Shown: positions 9,203-18,254 of the stretch, one piece after another
Numbering within the stretch: position 1 is the first letter of the stretch
Layout: every line of letters begins with the position of its first letter
NCBI GenBank assembly: GCA_030147945.1
Contig: JASBUL010000007.1
Span: 1-64,000, forward strand
Reading direction: 5' to 3'
Origin: Oceanococcus sp.
Lineage (GTDB): Bacteria > Pseudomonadota > Gammaproteobacteria > Nevskiales > Oceanococcaceae
Length of the DNA: 64,000 nt
Made by a program: the position numbers and the translations under genes
The notes under the pieces: model-generated
Database searches by the model: none
Seen by the model: only the letters and a program-made list of their open reading frames with translations
What the model was told of the DNA's origin: nothing

Positions 9203-9469
9203 ATGCACCGACACCTGTTGCTACGCGGTCTGGCCATCACGCTGGGTGCCTGGCTGCTCATTCAGGCCAGTGGCACGTATCTTGGCGAACGGTTTGATGG
9301 CGCGGATCTGAGCGGTCTCACACTCATGGCGGGCCTGACCACACTGATTCACCTCGCTGCTCTGGCCGCGGCCCTGCGCATGCAGACTCACATTGCGGCG
9401 TGTGCTGTGTTCGGACTGCCTGGCGCGCTCGCCCTGCTGAGCCTCCGCATGTCGGGGCTGGCGCCATGA
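9203..9469 (+). CDS. Small membrane protein of unknown function
   Basis: The 88-residue product has three hydrophobic stretches and no recognised domain. ATG at 9203 lies 4 bases after the fpr stop, and the end overlaps the following methyltransferase start by 4 bases (ATGA), which supports translation of this frame. It would be iron-regulated with fpr if the unit is co-transcribed. Confidence 0.65.
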   Translation: MHRHLLLRGLAITLGAWLLIQASGTYLGERFDGADLSGLTLMAGLTTLIHLAALAAALRMQTHIAACAVFGLPGALALLSLRMSGLAP

Positions 9470-10203
9470 GTACAGCACAACCAACGCCATCGGATGATGA
9501 CGCCCTGGCCCGGCAGCTGGCTGCACAGCTACGCCAGCCACGCGGCGCACAGGCCCGCGAAACCGCGGCCAGCATGAACCGCGCCAATCGCGAAACCAAT
9601 CGCCGTGCCATCACGCTGTTACGTCTTGAGGCACACGATCGTGTGCTGGAGATCGGCCCGGGCAATGGCGCCTTTGCAGCGCAGATCGTCAGCGCCGCGG
9701 CATATATCGCCTACACCGGTCTGGACTGGTCACACGATATGGTGCTGCAAGCTCAACGTCGCAATCATCGACTGGCGGCCCTTTACCCCGTGGTGTTCGA
9801 GCACGGCAACGCCCAGCACATGCCATTCGGGGATCAGACTTTCGACAAGATTCTGGCCGTGCATACGGTGTATTTCTGGGACGACCCGGTGCGTCAGCTG
9901 CATGAAATGCAACGGGTTCTGAATCCCGACGGTCTCATGTGCCTGGCATTTGGTGATCGCAGTTTCATGCAGCAACTCACATTCACCCGACACGGTTTTA
10001 CCCTGCATGACGCGGCCTCCATGACACAGCTGCTGCACTCACAGGGCTGGCGTCTCAGCAGCCATCGGCGCCACCAGGAAACCGGCCTGAGCAACACCGG
10101 CCAGATGGTCAAAAAGACCATCCATGTGATGGCCTGTCGCCCGCCGACACAGCGCCACGGCACGCAACATGCAGCAGCCCATACGCGGCCCGGATCATGC
10201 TGA
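9466..10203 (+). CDS. Class I SAM-dependent methyltransferase
   Basis: This 245-residue protein has the SAM-binding motif VLEIGPGNGAFA, the acidic post-I region (YTGLDWSHDMVLQA) and the motif around LAVHTVYFWDDP, as in UbiE/Methyltransf_11 enzymes. The start at 9466 overlaps the stop of the small membrane protein. The methyl acceptor is not known. Placement behind a Fur box suggests a role linked to iron limitation. Confidence 0.85.
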   Translation: MSTAQPTPSDDDALARQLAAQLRQPRGAQARETAASMNRANRETNRRAITLLRLEAHDRVLEIGPGNGAFAAQIVSAAAYIAYTGLDWSHDMVLQAQRRNHRLAALYPVVFEHGNAQHMPFGDQTFDKILAVHTVYFWDDPVRQLHEMQRVLNPDGLMCLAFGDRSFMQQLTFTRHGFTLHDAASMTQLLHSQGWRLSSHRRHQETGLSNTGQMVKKTIHVMACRPPTQRHGTQHAAAHTRPGSC

Positions 10204-10244
10204 GCCGCACAAGGCATGCGCTATGGCCATATTCAGGAGCCCCT

Positions 10245-10445
10245 ATGATCGCGGCAAAACCTCAGCAGAAATGCAGCTCGGCAGCCCACACACGCTGGCC
10301 TCGTCTGGGCCGCTTGGCCGCTGTTGCGGGTTTCTGGTTTTTCCTGATCAAGGGTCTGGTCTGGCTGGCCCTGCTCGGCGCCGCAGTGTTCTTTGGCGTG
10401 GACGTGGTGCAGGCCACAACGCCATCATGGCACGGCTCTCAATAG
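10245..10445 (+). CDS. Small single- or double-span membrane protein
   Basis: The 66-residue product begins at an ATG with AGGAG at 10235-10239, well placed for initiation. Residues about 25-53 are strongly hydrophobic (LAAVAGFWFFLIKGLVWLALLG). No family is recognised. Its last 7 bases overlap the convergent SxxK hydrolase gene. It may be the last member of the Fur-controlled unit. Confidence 0.6.
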   Translation: MIAAKPQQKCSSAAHTRWPRLGRLAAVAGFWFFLIKGLVWLALLGAAVFFGVDVVQATTPSWHGSQ

Positions 10446-11788
10446 GCCAGACACGCCGCACGGGTTTGCCGACGCAGGCCAGCTGGCACCCGGCAGACGC
10501 CTTTCACACGGGCGCTATCGAAATATTCCGCTGCAGCGCGCAGATAGGCGTAGGCCGCTTTGTCTTTCGAGGTGGAGAACATCGCCACAACCACGTCACG
10601 GCCGGGTGACACATACAAGGCCTGACCATCGAAGCCCGACTTGTACAAATCGCCATCGGCAAACAGCGCATCCCATTGCGCCAGCGCGGTCACCGGACGC
10701 GCGCCCAGGCGCTGTTGCACAGCGTCGGCTGCCCCACGCGCTGCATCGTAATGGCGGGTCTTTTGTCGATCACCGATCCGCGCAAGTACCCGCCGGGGCA
10801 CAAGCTCAGGCGAGTAGCCACTGGGAGTAAAGAGTTCGCCAAAACGGGCCAGATCGCGCAGCCGCGAAGAAAACATGCCATGCGCAATGGCACGGCCGTC
10901 CGGCGCCATGCCCATCAGCCCGTCCCCCTCCGCACCGAGCTGCGCCCAGATCCGTTGTGACACCACATCGGCGTAGCGCTGTCCGGTAATACGCTCAATC
11001 AGCACGCCCAGCACATTGGTGTTGGCCGAGGAGTATTGGTACAGCGTGCCGGGCTCGCGCACCGCGCGCATGCGCTGCAAAGCTTCATCATGCCCAAGGG
11101 CCGGTTGGTGCCCGGCTGGCGTCAGCACGCCTTCTGCGTAGATCAGGCCGCCGATGCCGGATTCGCGATCCATGTAAGCCTGCACCGAGTCCATGGCGTC
11201 CACGCCGCTGGCCATATTGAGCACATCGTCAACACGCACCCCATCCCAGCCGCTGCCGGCCAGTTCGGGCAGGTACGTCACGATGTTCTGCTGGCGCTCG
11301 ATCTTGTCCTCATCGATCAGCAGTTCGGTCAACAGCCCGGCGAACAGTTTGGCCACCGACCACCACAGGTGCGCATCGTCCGGGCGCATACCGGGATAAC
11401 GCTCAAACACCACCGCGCCCTGATGCAGCACGATGAAACCCTGCACCCGGGTTTGCGGGTGCCCCAGCATCTCGTCCAGGCTCAGATCGCCCAATGCGGT
11501 GGTCACGCGCAACGCGCCGAGGGCCGCATCGGGATTCGGGCTCAGCACCCGCACCGCGCCCTGCCGGCTGACCAACTGGTGCGGAAAGAACTGCGCCATG
11601 TTGAGGTAGGCATAAAGCGCATGATCGCCAGCGGCGGCGATGTCACCCGGCTGGAAAGTCTGCGCCACCGCCATGGCTTGTTTGGCCTTGAAACCGTGTT
11701 GCGCGGTGGCCACTGGCAGCGGCGATGCGGCCGCGATGCCACTGGCCAACAGCATCAAGCCCGCAAGATTCCGGCTGAGCGTATTCAT
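10439..11788 (-). CDS. Serine hydrolase, beta-lactamase/class C-like fold, exported
   Basis: This 449-residue protein has an N-terminal signal peptide (about residues 1-21) and a class C beta-lactamase-like domain. The nucleophile motif is Ser144-Val-Ala-Lys147 in WWSVAKLF, and Tyr252 in LYQYSSANTN fills the YxN position. Such proteins act as esterases, amidases or 6-aminohexanoate-dimer-like hydrolases rather than true beta-lactamases. It is the last gene of a five-gene minus-strand operon; its start overlaps the receptor stop by 4 bases. Confidence 0.88.
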   Translation of the reverse strand: MNTLSRNLAGLMLLASGIAAASPLPVATAQHGFKAKQAMAVAQTFQPGDIAAAGDHALYAYLNMAQFFPHQLVSRQGAVRVLSPNPDAALGALRVTTALGDLSLDEMLGHPQTRVQGFIVLHQGAVVFERYPGMRPDDAHLWWSVAKLFAGLLTELLIDEDKIERQQNIVTYLPELAGSGWDGVRVDDVLNMASGVDAMDSVQAYMDRESGIGGLIYAEGVLTPAGHQPALGHDEALQRMRAVREPGTLYQYSSANTNVLGVLIERITGQRYADVVSQRIWAQLGAEGDGLMGMAPDGRAIAHGMFSSRLRDLARFGELFTPSGYSPELVPRRVLARIGDRQKTRHYDAARGAADAVQQRLGARPVTALAQWDALFADGDLYKSGFDGQALYVSPGRDVVVAMFSTSKDKAAYAYLRAAAEYFDSARVKGVCRVPAGLRRQTRAACLAY

Positions 11789-14274
11789 TCAAACTCCAGG
11801 CTGAAGCGCGCGGTGATGGTGCGTGGGGTGTTGAGAATATAGAAATCGTTGCCCACGGCGGCCCGAATCACGCTGACCGGCGCGGTCTCGTCGGTGAGAT
11901 TGAGCACATTGAGCGCCAGGGTCGGCTGACCGGGCCAGCTCGGCACACTGAAGTTCAGACCGACGTTGTAAGTGCCGTAATCATTGACGATGTCCTCGTT
12001 GGCAATGTCGTTGTAGCTCTTGCCAACATAGGCGTAGCCCAGCAGGCCGGACACGTTGACCTTCCAGTTGGGCGAGCCGAAGAACGCCAGATTGGCGCTG
12101 TACTGATATTCGGCCGAACCCGGCAACGGCTTGCCGGCAGGGATTTCATCGCGCCCGGCCATGAAATCTTCGGTGGTGCGCGCATCCACGGTGCCTCCGG
12201 CCAGCGACAGAATCACCCCGGGAATCGGCGTGAGCCAGCGCAGATTGGCCTCAAAGCCATCACTGCGGGCGCTGCCTACATTGTCGTAATAGTTGATCTG
12301 GATGGCGTTCTTGAGCACCACCAGCGCATCCGAATAGTCGATATGGAAGGCGGTGACATCGAATTCCAAGCGCTGGTCAAACCAGCGCGTGCGCAGACCC
12401 AGCTCATAGTTCCAGATGTAGTCCGACTTGTAGGTGGCGGGCACGTTCTGGAGTTCATCCTCGGGTATGTTCTGGATGCCACCAAAACGGAAACCGCGAT
12501 TGGCCAGCGCGTACAGCGAATGCTGGTCGGTAAACCGGTAGGTCAATGCGAACTTGGGGTTGATGCCCTGCTCGGTAATGGTGGTGGTGAAATCGGCCGG
12601 CGACATGCCGTTGTTGACCAGCCGCGCCCCCACGCCCTGACCGGTAAACCCGCCGGCTACGGTGGTGCGGTACAAGCGCGCGCCCAAAGACACCTCCAGC
12701 GCCTGCCAGGGGTACCAGGTGAGGTCAAAAAACAGCGCTTTCTCCTCGGCCATGGCATTGGTTTCGGCGCACAGCACGGCCAGCTCGCACTCCAGATTGG
12801 TGCTGCCTGGCACCAGCGTATCCAGGGTCGTGCTCAGCACATCACCCAGGCCCAATGCATCAGCAAGCCCGATCACCCCGTCCAGCACGCCCTGGCTTAG
12901 CGATCCGGTCTGATTCAGCGCCTCAACATTGAGCTTGAGGAAATAGCGAATCGGTGAGCGCAGGTAGTACACCCCGCCCAACCATTCGAACGCGCCGCTG
13001 CCGTTGGACTGAACGCGCAGCTCCTGCTGAAACGAGCTGGATTCCTGGTCGGTGAGGAACGGAATCGCAGCGGCATCCGGGGTACCGGGCAGCGGCGTGC
13101 CGAGAATCCCGCCGTAGGAGTCGATGATGTTGAACCGTTCCTTCTCGGTGCGAGAGCTGGATGAGACCAGCCGGAAAGCATCCCAGTCGTACTGGATTTC
13201 CAGGTTGTACAGGCCGAAACGATGGCGGTTGGGCCAGGGAATCAGTGCCCCGCTGGTCGCCCGCGGCCCCTCCGGGTTGTCGGAAATGATCAGCCCATTG
13301 TCGGCTGCGTAGTCCTGATCCAGATAGGTGAACTTGAGCTGCAGTCGGTCATCCGGTTGCCATAACAATGCCGCCCGCATCTGATCGCCCTCACCGCGAT
13401 CGACATCCTCGGCTGCCTGCTCGGGGCGCAGATCGTCGATCACCCCGGGGTATTGCCGGCGAATGTAGGCCAGACGCGCCCCCAGATTGCCGTCGTCCCC
13501 AAACAACGGCGCGTTGACCACCAGCCCCTGGGCAAAGGCTTGCGAGCCATCTTCCGGCGCGATGTACTGGGCGAAGTAGCGGGCTTCCCAGCGATCCGGC
13601 ATCGGGTCGTTGAGGCGGTAACGCAGCACGCCGGACAGCGCGGCACCACCGAACAGTGTGCCTTGCGGCCCTTTGAGTACCTCGACAGCGGCCAGGTCAA
13701 AGGCCGAAAGGTCCGGCGTGATACTTGCGGCATACGGCTCATTGAGGGCGGTATCACCGATGAACACGCCCACCGGATACGGCACGGTGCTAGTCGGCGA
13801 AGCGCTGGTCGAGACACCCCGCACAACGATGCGCTGATCACCGGGGCGCGCGGAGTTGCCGGTAACCCCCGGAGTTTTCTCCAGCACATCATTGATGCTG
13901 AGAATGCCTTGCGCCTCCAGCGACTCACCGTCGATGGCGGCAATGGAAATAGGAATGTCGCGCAGGGCTTTCTCGCGCTTGGTTGCGGTGACCACAATCT
14001 CCTCAAGCACGGTGTGTGGACTGCGTGTTGGCGCCGTCCGTGGAGTCTGCTCTTCCTCCAGCACGATCACCGCATCGCTGGTCGGCGCCGGGGGCTGCTC
14101 AGCCGCTGGGGCGGAAGCGCTCGACGTCGGCCCGCTTTCAGCAGGCGCCGCTGTTGCGGAGGGCTGCGGCTCGCCAAACAGCGCATCCAGATCATCCTCG
14201 GCCTGCGCCACACCCAGCGGTGCAAACAGCATCAATGCCCACAAGGCGTGCAACGGCCTGTGCGTCTTTTTCAT
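11785..14274 (-). CDS. TonB-dependent outer-membrane receptor
   Basis: The 829-residue protein has a signal peptide (cleavage near ALA/GVAQA), a long Pro/Ala-rich linker (about residues 30-85), a TonB-box-like stretch EEIVVTATKRE, a plug domain ending near VLKGPQGTLFGGAALSG, and a 22-strand-type barrel ending in ARFSLEFE with a terminal aromatic residue. It resembles the catabolic receptors with the VTATKRE signature rather than known siderophore receptors. It sits between an M28-like gene and an SxxK hydrolase gene, so its ligand is probably something those enzymes process. No Fur box is seen in front of the operon. Confidence 0.93.
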   Translation of the reverse strand: MKKTHRPLHALWALMLFAPLGVAQAEDDLDALFGEPQPSATAAPAESGPTSSASAPAAEQPPAPTSDAVIVLEEEQTPRTAPTRSPHTVLEEIVVTATKREKALRDIPISIAAIDGESLEAQGILSINDVLEKTPGVTGNSARPGDQRIVVRGVSTSASPTSTVPYPVGVFIGDTALNEPYAASITPDLSAFDLAAVEVLKGPQGTLFGGAALSGVLRYRLNDPMPDRWEARYFAQYIAPEDGSQAFAQGLVVNAPLFGDDGNLGARLAYIRRQYPGVIDDLRPEQAAEDVDRGEGDQMRAALLWQPDDRLQLKFTYLDQDYAADNGLIISDNPEGPRATSGALIPWPNRHRFGLYNLEIQYDWDAFRLVSSSSRTEKERFNIIDSYGGILGTPLPGTPDAAAIPFLTDQESSSFQQELRVQSNGSGAFEWLGGVYYLRSPIRYFLKLNVEALNQTGSLSQGVLDGVIGLADALGLGDVLSTTLDTLVPGSTNLECELAVLCAETNAMAEEKALFFDLTWYPWQALEVSLGARLYRTTVAGGFTGQGVGARLVNNGMSPADFTTTITEQGINPKFALTYRFTDQHSLYALANRGFRFGGIQNIPEDELQNVPATYKSDYIWNYELGLRTRWFDQRLEFDVTAFHIDYSDALVVLKNAIQINYYDNVGSARSDGFEANLRWLTPIPGVILSLAGGTVDARTTEDFMAGRDEIPAGKPLPGSAEYQYSANLAFFGSPNWKVNVSGLLGYAYVGKSYNDIANEDIVNDYGTYNVGLNFSVPSWPGQPTLALNVLNLTDETAPVSVIRAAVGNDFYILNTPRTITARFSLEFE

Positions 14275-14319
14275 AGTTGTCTCTCTGCGTCCGCGTCTGT
14301 GCGCGGCTTCGTTGTACTG

Positions 14320-15831
14320 TTACTGGCCGGCCTCGCAGGCCGGCAGGCGCTGCGCTCGCGGCGGCTGATATTCGCTGGCGTGCAGCGCGGCGGCGCTGGT
14401 ATCCGCCAGACCGTTGACCATGTCGATCACAGCGGCGGTGATCGGCTCCAGTGAGGCTTCGTGCACCATGTCGGCCCGGTCGGCCGGGTCAAACAGATAC
14501 ATGGGCGCCGCCAGCAGGCTGATCACCGGCGTGGTCAGAAAGAACACCGACGCATCGGTGGGCGGGCGTTTGGCTTCAGGCTTGGGCCAGCCGTAAGGCG
14601 GCATGAGCAGGGAGCGATCAAGCTGATGCGCGCAGATCGCATCGCTCACGACCTCCTCGAGTCGCGGCATGTGGCTGGTAAACCACCAGCGCACTTCCGG
14701 TTTGTCGCCAGGTATCAGCACGCCGTCGACCACATGGGCCTCGCGCGCCGCATGCTCCAGATGGATAACCGCCACGGTGTTCTCACGCAAACGCTTGGCG
14801 TAGGTCTTGGCCGTGTGATGCAAGCCGGCGCCACGCGACATATGACCGCCCTGCAGCAGGAACATCATGTTGTGCGGACGCTGATCCTGCGGCACCTGGG
14901 CCCAGTACTGCGCCTGGGCCATGACCAGGGCCACACCGCTGGCATCCTCAACGGCGGAATTCCACGGCCCGTCGTGATGGGTGCCGATGATGATCCATTC
15001 ATCAGAGCGCCCTGGCAGCACACCCACCACATTGTGCGAGATCGCCGGACGGGCCTCGCGGTGAACATTGATGCGAGCCTCAACCGGTCCTTGAGCCATC
15101 AGCGCAAGCAGTCGCTGGCCTTCGGCCTGACTCAGATACAGCCCTGGCATATCGCGCAGCTTGGCGTCATAGGGCACGAAGTAACGATCCTCCTGCCACG
15201 GAAATTCGAGTATTCCGATCCAGGCCTTGGCCCCGGCAGCCATGGCCGGCTCCAGCACATGCTGAAAGCGTGGCCCCATGGGCACGGTTTGCTGCAGGGT
15301 GTCGAAATCCCCATCAGGGTCGTAGTGCCAGCGAGCCACCTCATCACGCATGTGGGCCTGATCAAACTGCATCAGGCGGTACGGCTCCACTGCAATGAGC
15401 CCGGGCTGTGGCGGTGTATCCGCCGTGGTCAGGGCCAACTCGCCGTGCAGGGCACTTGCGTTACCGGACAAGGGCACCGGCCAGGCCGAGAGCATGACGC
15501 TGTCGTCCTGTCGACCGCGCGGCCACACTCTCAGCGACCAGCTGTGTGCCTCCCAGCGCAGCACCTCGAACGGTTCCAGGCGCACATCCTGCAGGCCGAA
15601 GGCCACAAACTGATCGTGCCCCCAGCGCTCCATCCACTCATCTGCGGCGTAGCCGGGCAGGCGTATGCCCTGCTCATCGATGCGCGTGATCCACGCCATC
15701 ATGGTGGCCTGATCGACCGCAACCGGCGCGGCATCAGCCGCTGTAGCAAAAGGCGTCGGCAGCAACAAGAGACACCCCATCAGGCGCAGTGCAAGGCGCT
15801 CCCCCCGAAGCTTTGCGATGCAAGCCATCAT
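14320..15831 (-). CDS. M28-like metallopeptidase-fold protein with altered active site
   Basis: This protein of about 503 residues starts at ATG 15831 just after the esterase stop and has a signal peptide to about residue 31. The M28 fold is indicated by IIGTHHDGPWNSAVEDASG (281-299), where His285 and Asp287 fit the first zinc-ligand motif and Glu295-Asp296 the bridging acid. The usual catalytic Glu-Glu pair is replaced by Gln-Gly-Gly-His (327-330) in MFLLQGGHMSRGAG. It may therefore hydrolyse a different bond, or be a non-peptidase. It is part of the receptor-hydrolase operon and likely periplasmic. Confidence 0.72.
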   Translation of the reverse strand: MMACIAKLRGERLALRLMGCLLLLPTPFATAADAAPVAVDQATMMAWITRIDEQGIRLPGYAADEWMERWGHDQFVAFGLQDVRLEPFEVLRWEAHSWSLRVWPRGRQDDSVMLSAWPVPLSGNASALHGELALTTADTPPQPGLIAVEPYRLMQFDQAHMRDEVARWHYDPDGDFDTLQQTVPMGPRFQHVLEPAMAAGAKAWIGILEFPWQEDRYFVPYDAKLRDMPGLYLSQAEGQRLLALMAQGPVEARINVHREARPAISHNVVGVLPGRSDEWIIIGTHHDGPWNSAVEDASGVALVMAQAQYWAQVPQDQRPHNMMFLLQGGHMSRGAGLHHTAKTYAKRLRENTVAVIHLEHAAREAHVVDGVLIPGDKPEVRWWFTSHMPRLEEVVSDAICAHQLDRSLLMPPYGWPKPEAKRPPTDASVFFLTTPVISLLAAPMYLFDPADRADMVHEASLEPITAAVIDMVNGLADTSAAALHASEYQPPRAQRLPACEAGQ

Positions 15832-15832
15832 G

Positions 15833-17317
15833 TCAGTGCACCCTCCTGAGCTGCCGACGCTCATCCCAGATTGGCCAGTCCTCACCCAGTGGATCGGGAT
15901 CGGAGCGGCGTATGAAATTGCCCAGCGCCACGCTCAGCTGGCGATGGATGAGTTCGCGCTGCGGCTGGCTCGCCGGCGACCACGCGAAACGAAAGTAATG
16001 TGCGCTGTCATCCTGGAAGTTGCCGAATACAAACGGCACATCCAGGCCATGACTGGCGCCCGCAATGTCCTGCCACGGTGAGGCGAAATCGTCCCACTCA
16101 AAGACATAGCGGTAGACCGGCACTGACTGGCCGACCAGGGCATCGGCGGCGCGCTTGATGCGTCGCTCTACCAAGCCATTGAACAGGCGCCCGACCACAC
16201 GCAGCCGCAGCTGGCCCCACCAGGACAGTAGATCGGCGCGGCGAATCTCGTCGTGCTGCTGAATCGCATCCCACAGGCCATCGCGATCGACCCGGCTGTA
16301 GCGCAACAGCAGCAGCATGCTGGCCTCGTTTTCAACCTTGCCGATGAGTGTCGGCACCGCGTTGATCAGCGGCCCGTCACGCGTATCATCCGCCGGCAGG
16401 ACCACGCCATCGGCATAGGCTCCCATGGCTTTCAGCCCCTGCCCCGCCGCCAGCACCTGCGCCGTCGACAGAGCGCGATAGGCCGCAGCATCTTGCGGTC
16501 TTAACCCGGCCTGTTCGAGATTGGCCACAAAGCTTTCGCTGCGAGCCAGCACATCCTTGTATTCATGGCTCATGGGAATCCCCGACAGCGACACCGCACG
16601 GGCAAACAACCCGCTGGCCAGCGGCGAACGCATCAAGGTCCACAGACTCACCGCGCCGGCCGAATGGCCCATTACGGTGACCTCAGCGGGATCACCACCC
16701 AGCGCGCCGATGTTGCGCTGAACCCAGCGCAATGCGGCGATCTGATCAAGCAAACCGAAGGCGCCGGCATCATCCAGTGCATCGCCTGTTTGCAAGGCCG
16801 GCACATGCAGGCTGCCGAACACCCCAAGGCGATACTGGATCGTCACCACCAGTGCATCCAGCTCGTAAGCCAGGCGGCGACCGTTGTAGGCCGGCAATGC
16901 GCTGCTGCCCGCAACACCGGCACCGCCGTGCACAAAGACCAGGACCGGGCGTGGCCGACCCGACGCGGCGGCCGGAGCCCACACATTGAGATAAAGACAG
17001 TCTTCCGAACCGTACAGCTGGCCGAACGTGGATTCATCGTCGCTGGCGAAAAAATTGCCCGTCTGAGCACAGGCCGGGGCAAAGCGACTGGCGTCACGAA
17101 CGCCCTGCCAGGGTTCAAGTGGCTGCGGCGCGCGCCAGCGCCGCTCACCGACCGGCGGCGCCGCGAAGGGCAAACCGAGGTAGTGCACGACCGGGAAACC
17201 ATCGGCTTCAGCCTGCCCCTGGACCGCGCCATCAGCCAGTTGCACCACAGCCGGCGCGGCACTCACCCACAACGGGAAGCTCAGCAGCATCAGCGCCATC
17301 ACAAGATGCGCCCTCAT
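15833..17317 (-). CDS. Type B carboxylesterase, exported
   Basis: The 494-residue protein has a signal peptide (about 1-20) and the carboxylesterase B layout: LGLPFAAPPVGERRW near residue 47, the SEDCLYLNVW signature at 104-113, the oxyanion motif HGGAG at 130-134 and the nucleophile Ser219 in VMGHSAGA. It hydrolyses carboxylic esters. Its start overlaps the end of the upstream alpha/beta hydrolase gene by 4 bases, and 1 base separates its stop from the M28-like start. Confidence 0.92.
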   Translation of the reverse strand: MRAHLVMALMLLSFPLWVSAAPAVVQLADGAVQGQAEADGFPVVHYLGLPFAAPPVGERRWRAPQPLEPWQGVRDASRFAPACAQTGNFFASDDESTFGQLYGSEDCLYLNVWAPAAASGRPRPVLVFVHGGAGVAGSSALPAYNGRRLAYELDALVVTIQYRLGVFGSLHVPALQTGDALDDAGAFGLLDQIAALRWVQRNIGALGGDPAEVTVMGHSAGAVSLWTLMRSPLASGLFARAVSLSGIPMSHEYKDVLARSESFVANLEQAGLRPQDAAAYRALSTAQVLAAGQGLKAMGAYADGVVLPADDTRDGPLINAVPTLIGKVENEASMLLLLRYSRVDRDGLWDAIQQHDEIRRADLLSWWGQLRLRVVGRLFNGLVERRIKRAADALVGQSVPVYRYVFEWDDFASPWQDIAGASHGLDVPFVFGNFQDDSAHYFRFAWSPASQPQRELIHRQLSVALGNFIRRSDPDPLGEDWPIWDERRQLRRVH

Positions 17318-18117
17318 GCGGCCTGCCCCACAGCGTTGCTATCGAGAAAGGCTGTCAAGGCACGATTGAAGGCCTGCGGATGCTCTGCGGTGACCGCATG
17401 ATGAGCGTTTTCGATCACCACCAGGCGGGCATCCGGGATCTCGGCGCAATAAGCCTGCTTGTCGGCCAGTGGCATGTAATCCTGATCCGCCGCAACAACC
17501 AGCACCGGGCAGCGAATCTCGCCCAGGCGCTGTTGGACCGACCACCCCAGCAGGCCACGCATGGCCGCCAGATAGCTGGCCTTGTCGTTACGCGAAAAGC
17601 GTTCGACGAACTCGGCTTGCAGCGTGTCCTGCCCTGGAAACAGACGCCCGGCCAGCACACGCGCCATGCGCGGCAGGCCCAGCAGGTGCACGATGGCAAA
17701 GCGTTGAGCCACCATCAACCGCTCACGCCAGTTGCGCACGACAAAGGCCGGGGCACTGTTAACGATGGTCAGCGAACGGACCACTGGCACTGACTCCAGG
17801 GCCAGCTGAAACGCCACCGCGCCCCCCATCGACAAGCCCACAACATCGACCTCATCGAGCCCTTCGTGAGCCAGCAGGTCGCACAGGTCGCGCACATGCT
17901 GCGCGATCGGCAGCACACCACTCGCCGCTAATGATGCGCCATGCCCGCGCAAATCCGGCGCGATCAACGTGTGGCTTTTCGCCAGCGCCTCGATCTGCGG
18001 CGTCCAGTCGGCCGCACAGGAACCCAGACCATGAATCAGCAACACCGCCGGTCCCGCGCCGGCAACGGTGTAGCAAAGATGACCGCCCTCGCGGGGCAGT
18101 CGACGGGTGTCGTGCAT
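17314..18117 (-). CDS. Alpha/beta-fold hydrolase
   Basis: This 267-residue protein is an alpha/beta hydrolase with no signal peptide, so probably cytoplasmic. The oxyanion HG motif is LLIHGLGS (27-34), the nucleophile elbow GLSMGG puts Ser at 96, the acid is Asp213 in AADQDYM, and the base is His239 or His240 in ENAHHAV. It resembles 3-oxoadipate enol-lactonase-like and ester hydrolases. As first gene of the minus-strand operon and divergent from a TetR gene, it probably acts on the product imported by the receptor. Confidence 0.9.
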   Translation of the reverse strand: MHDTRRLPREGGHLCYTVAGAGPAVLLIHGLGSCAADWTPQIEALAKSHTLIAPDLRGHGASLAASGVLPIAQHVRDLCDLLAHEGLDEVDVVGLSMGGAVAFQLALESVPVVRSLTIVNSAPAFVVRNWRERLMVAQRFAIVHLLGLPRMARVLAGRLFPGQDTLQAEFVERFSRNDKASYLAAMRGLLGWSVQQRLGEIRCPVLVVAADQDYMPLADKQAYCAEIPDARLVVIENAHHAVTAEHPQAFNRALTAFLDSNAVGQAA

Positions 18118-18200
18118 CGCCTGTCTCCTCAGGTCGCGCTTACATCGCGTTTTATCTACACTAACGTTCGTTCCATTTTTAAGTCAATAGTGCGATAGAA

Positions 18201-18216
18201 CCTTGGTATAACAAGG
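18201..18216. promoter_or_regulatory. Inverted repeat in the divergent TetR/hydrolase promoter region
   Basis: CCTTG-gtataa-CAAGG is a perfect 5-bp inverted repeat in the 137-base gap between the hydrolase operon and the TetR gene. A second palindrome-like element, AACGTTCGTT, lies at 18163-18172. Either could be the TetR operator; the sequence alone does not decide. Confidence 0.45.
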
Positions 18217-18254
18217 GGTATGATGAAAGCCTTGTACTGCAACACTTGTTAACC

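Noticed and set aside
10439-11788. True beta-lactamase resistance gene
   Set aside because: The YxN and KTG regions do not match resistance enzymes, and it lies in a receptor/esterase operon, so a general hydrolase is more likely.
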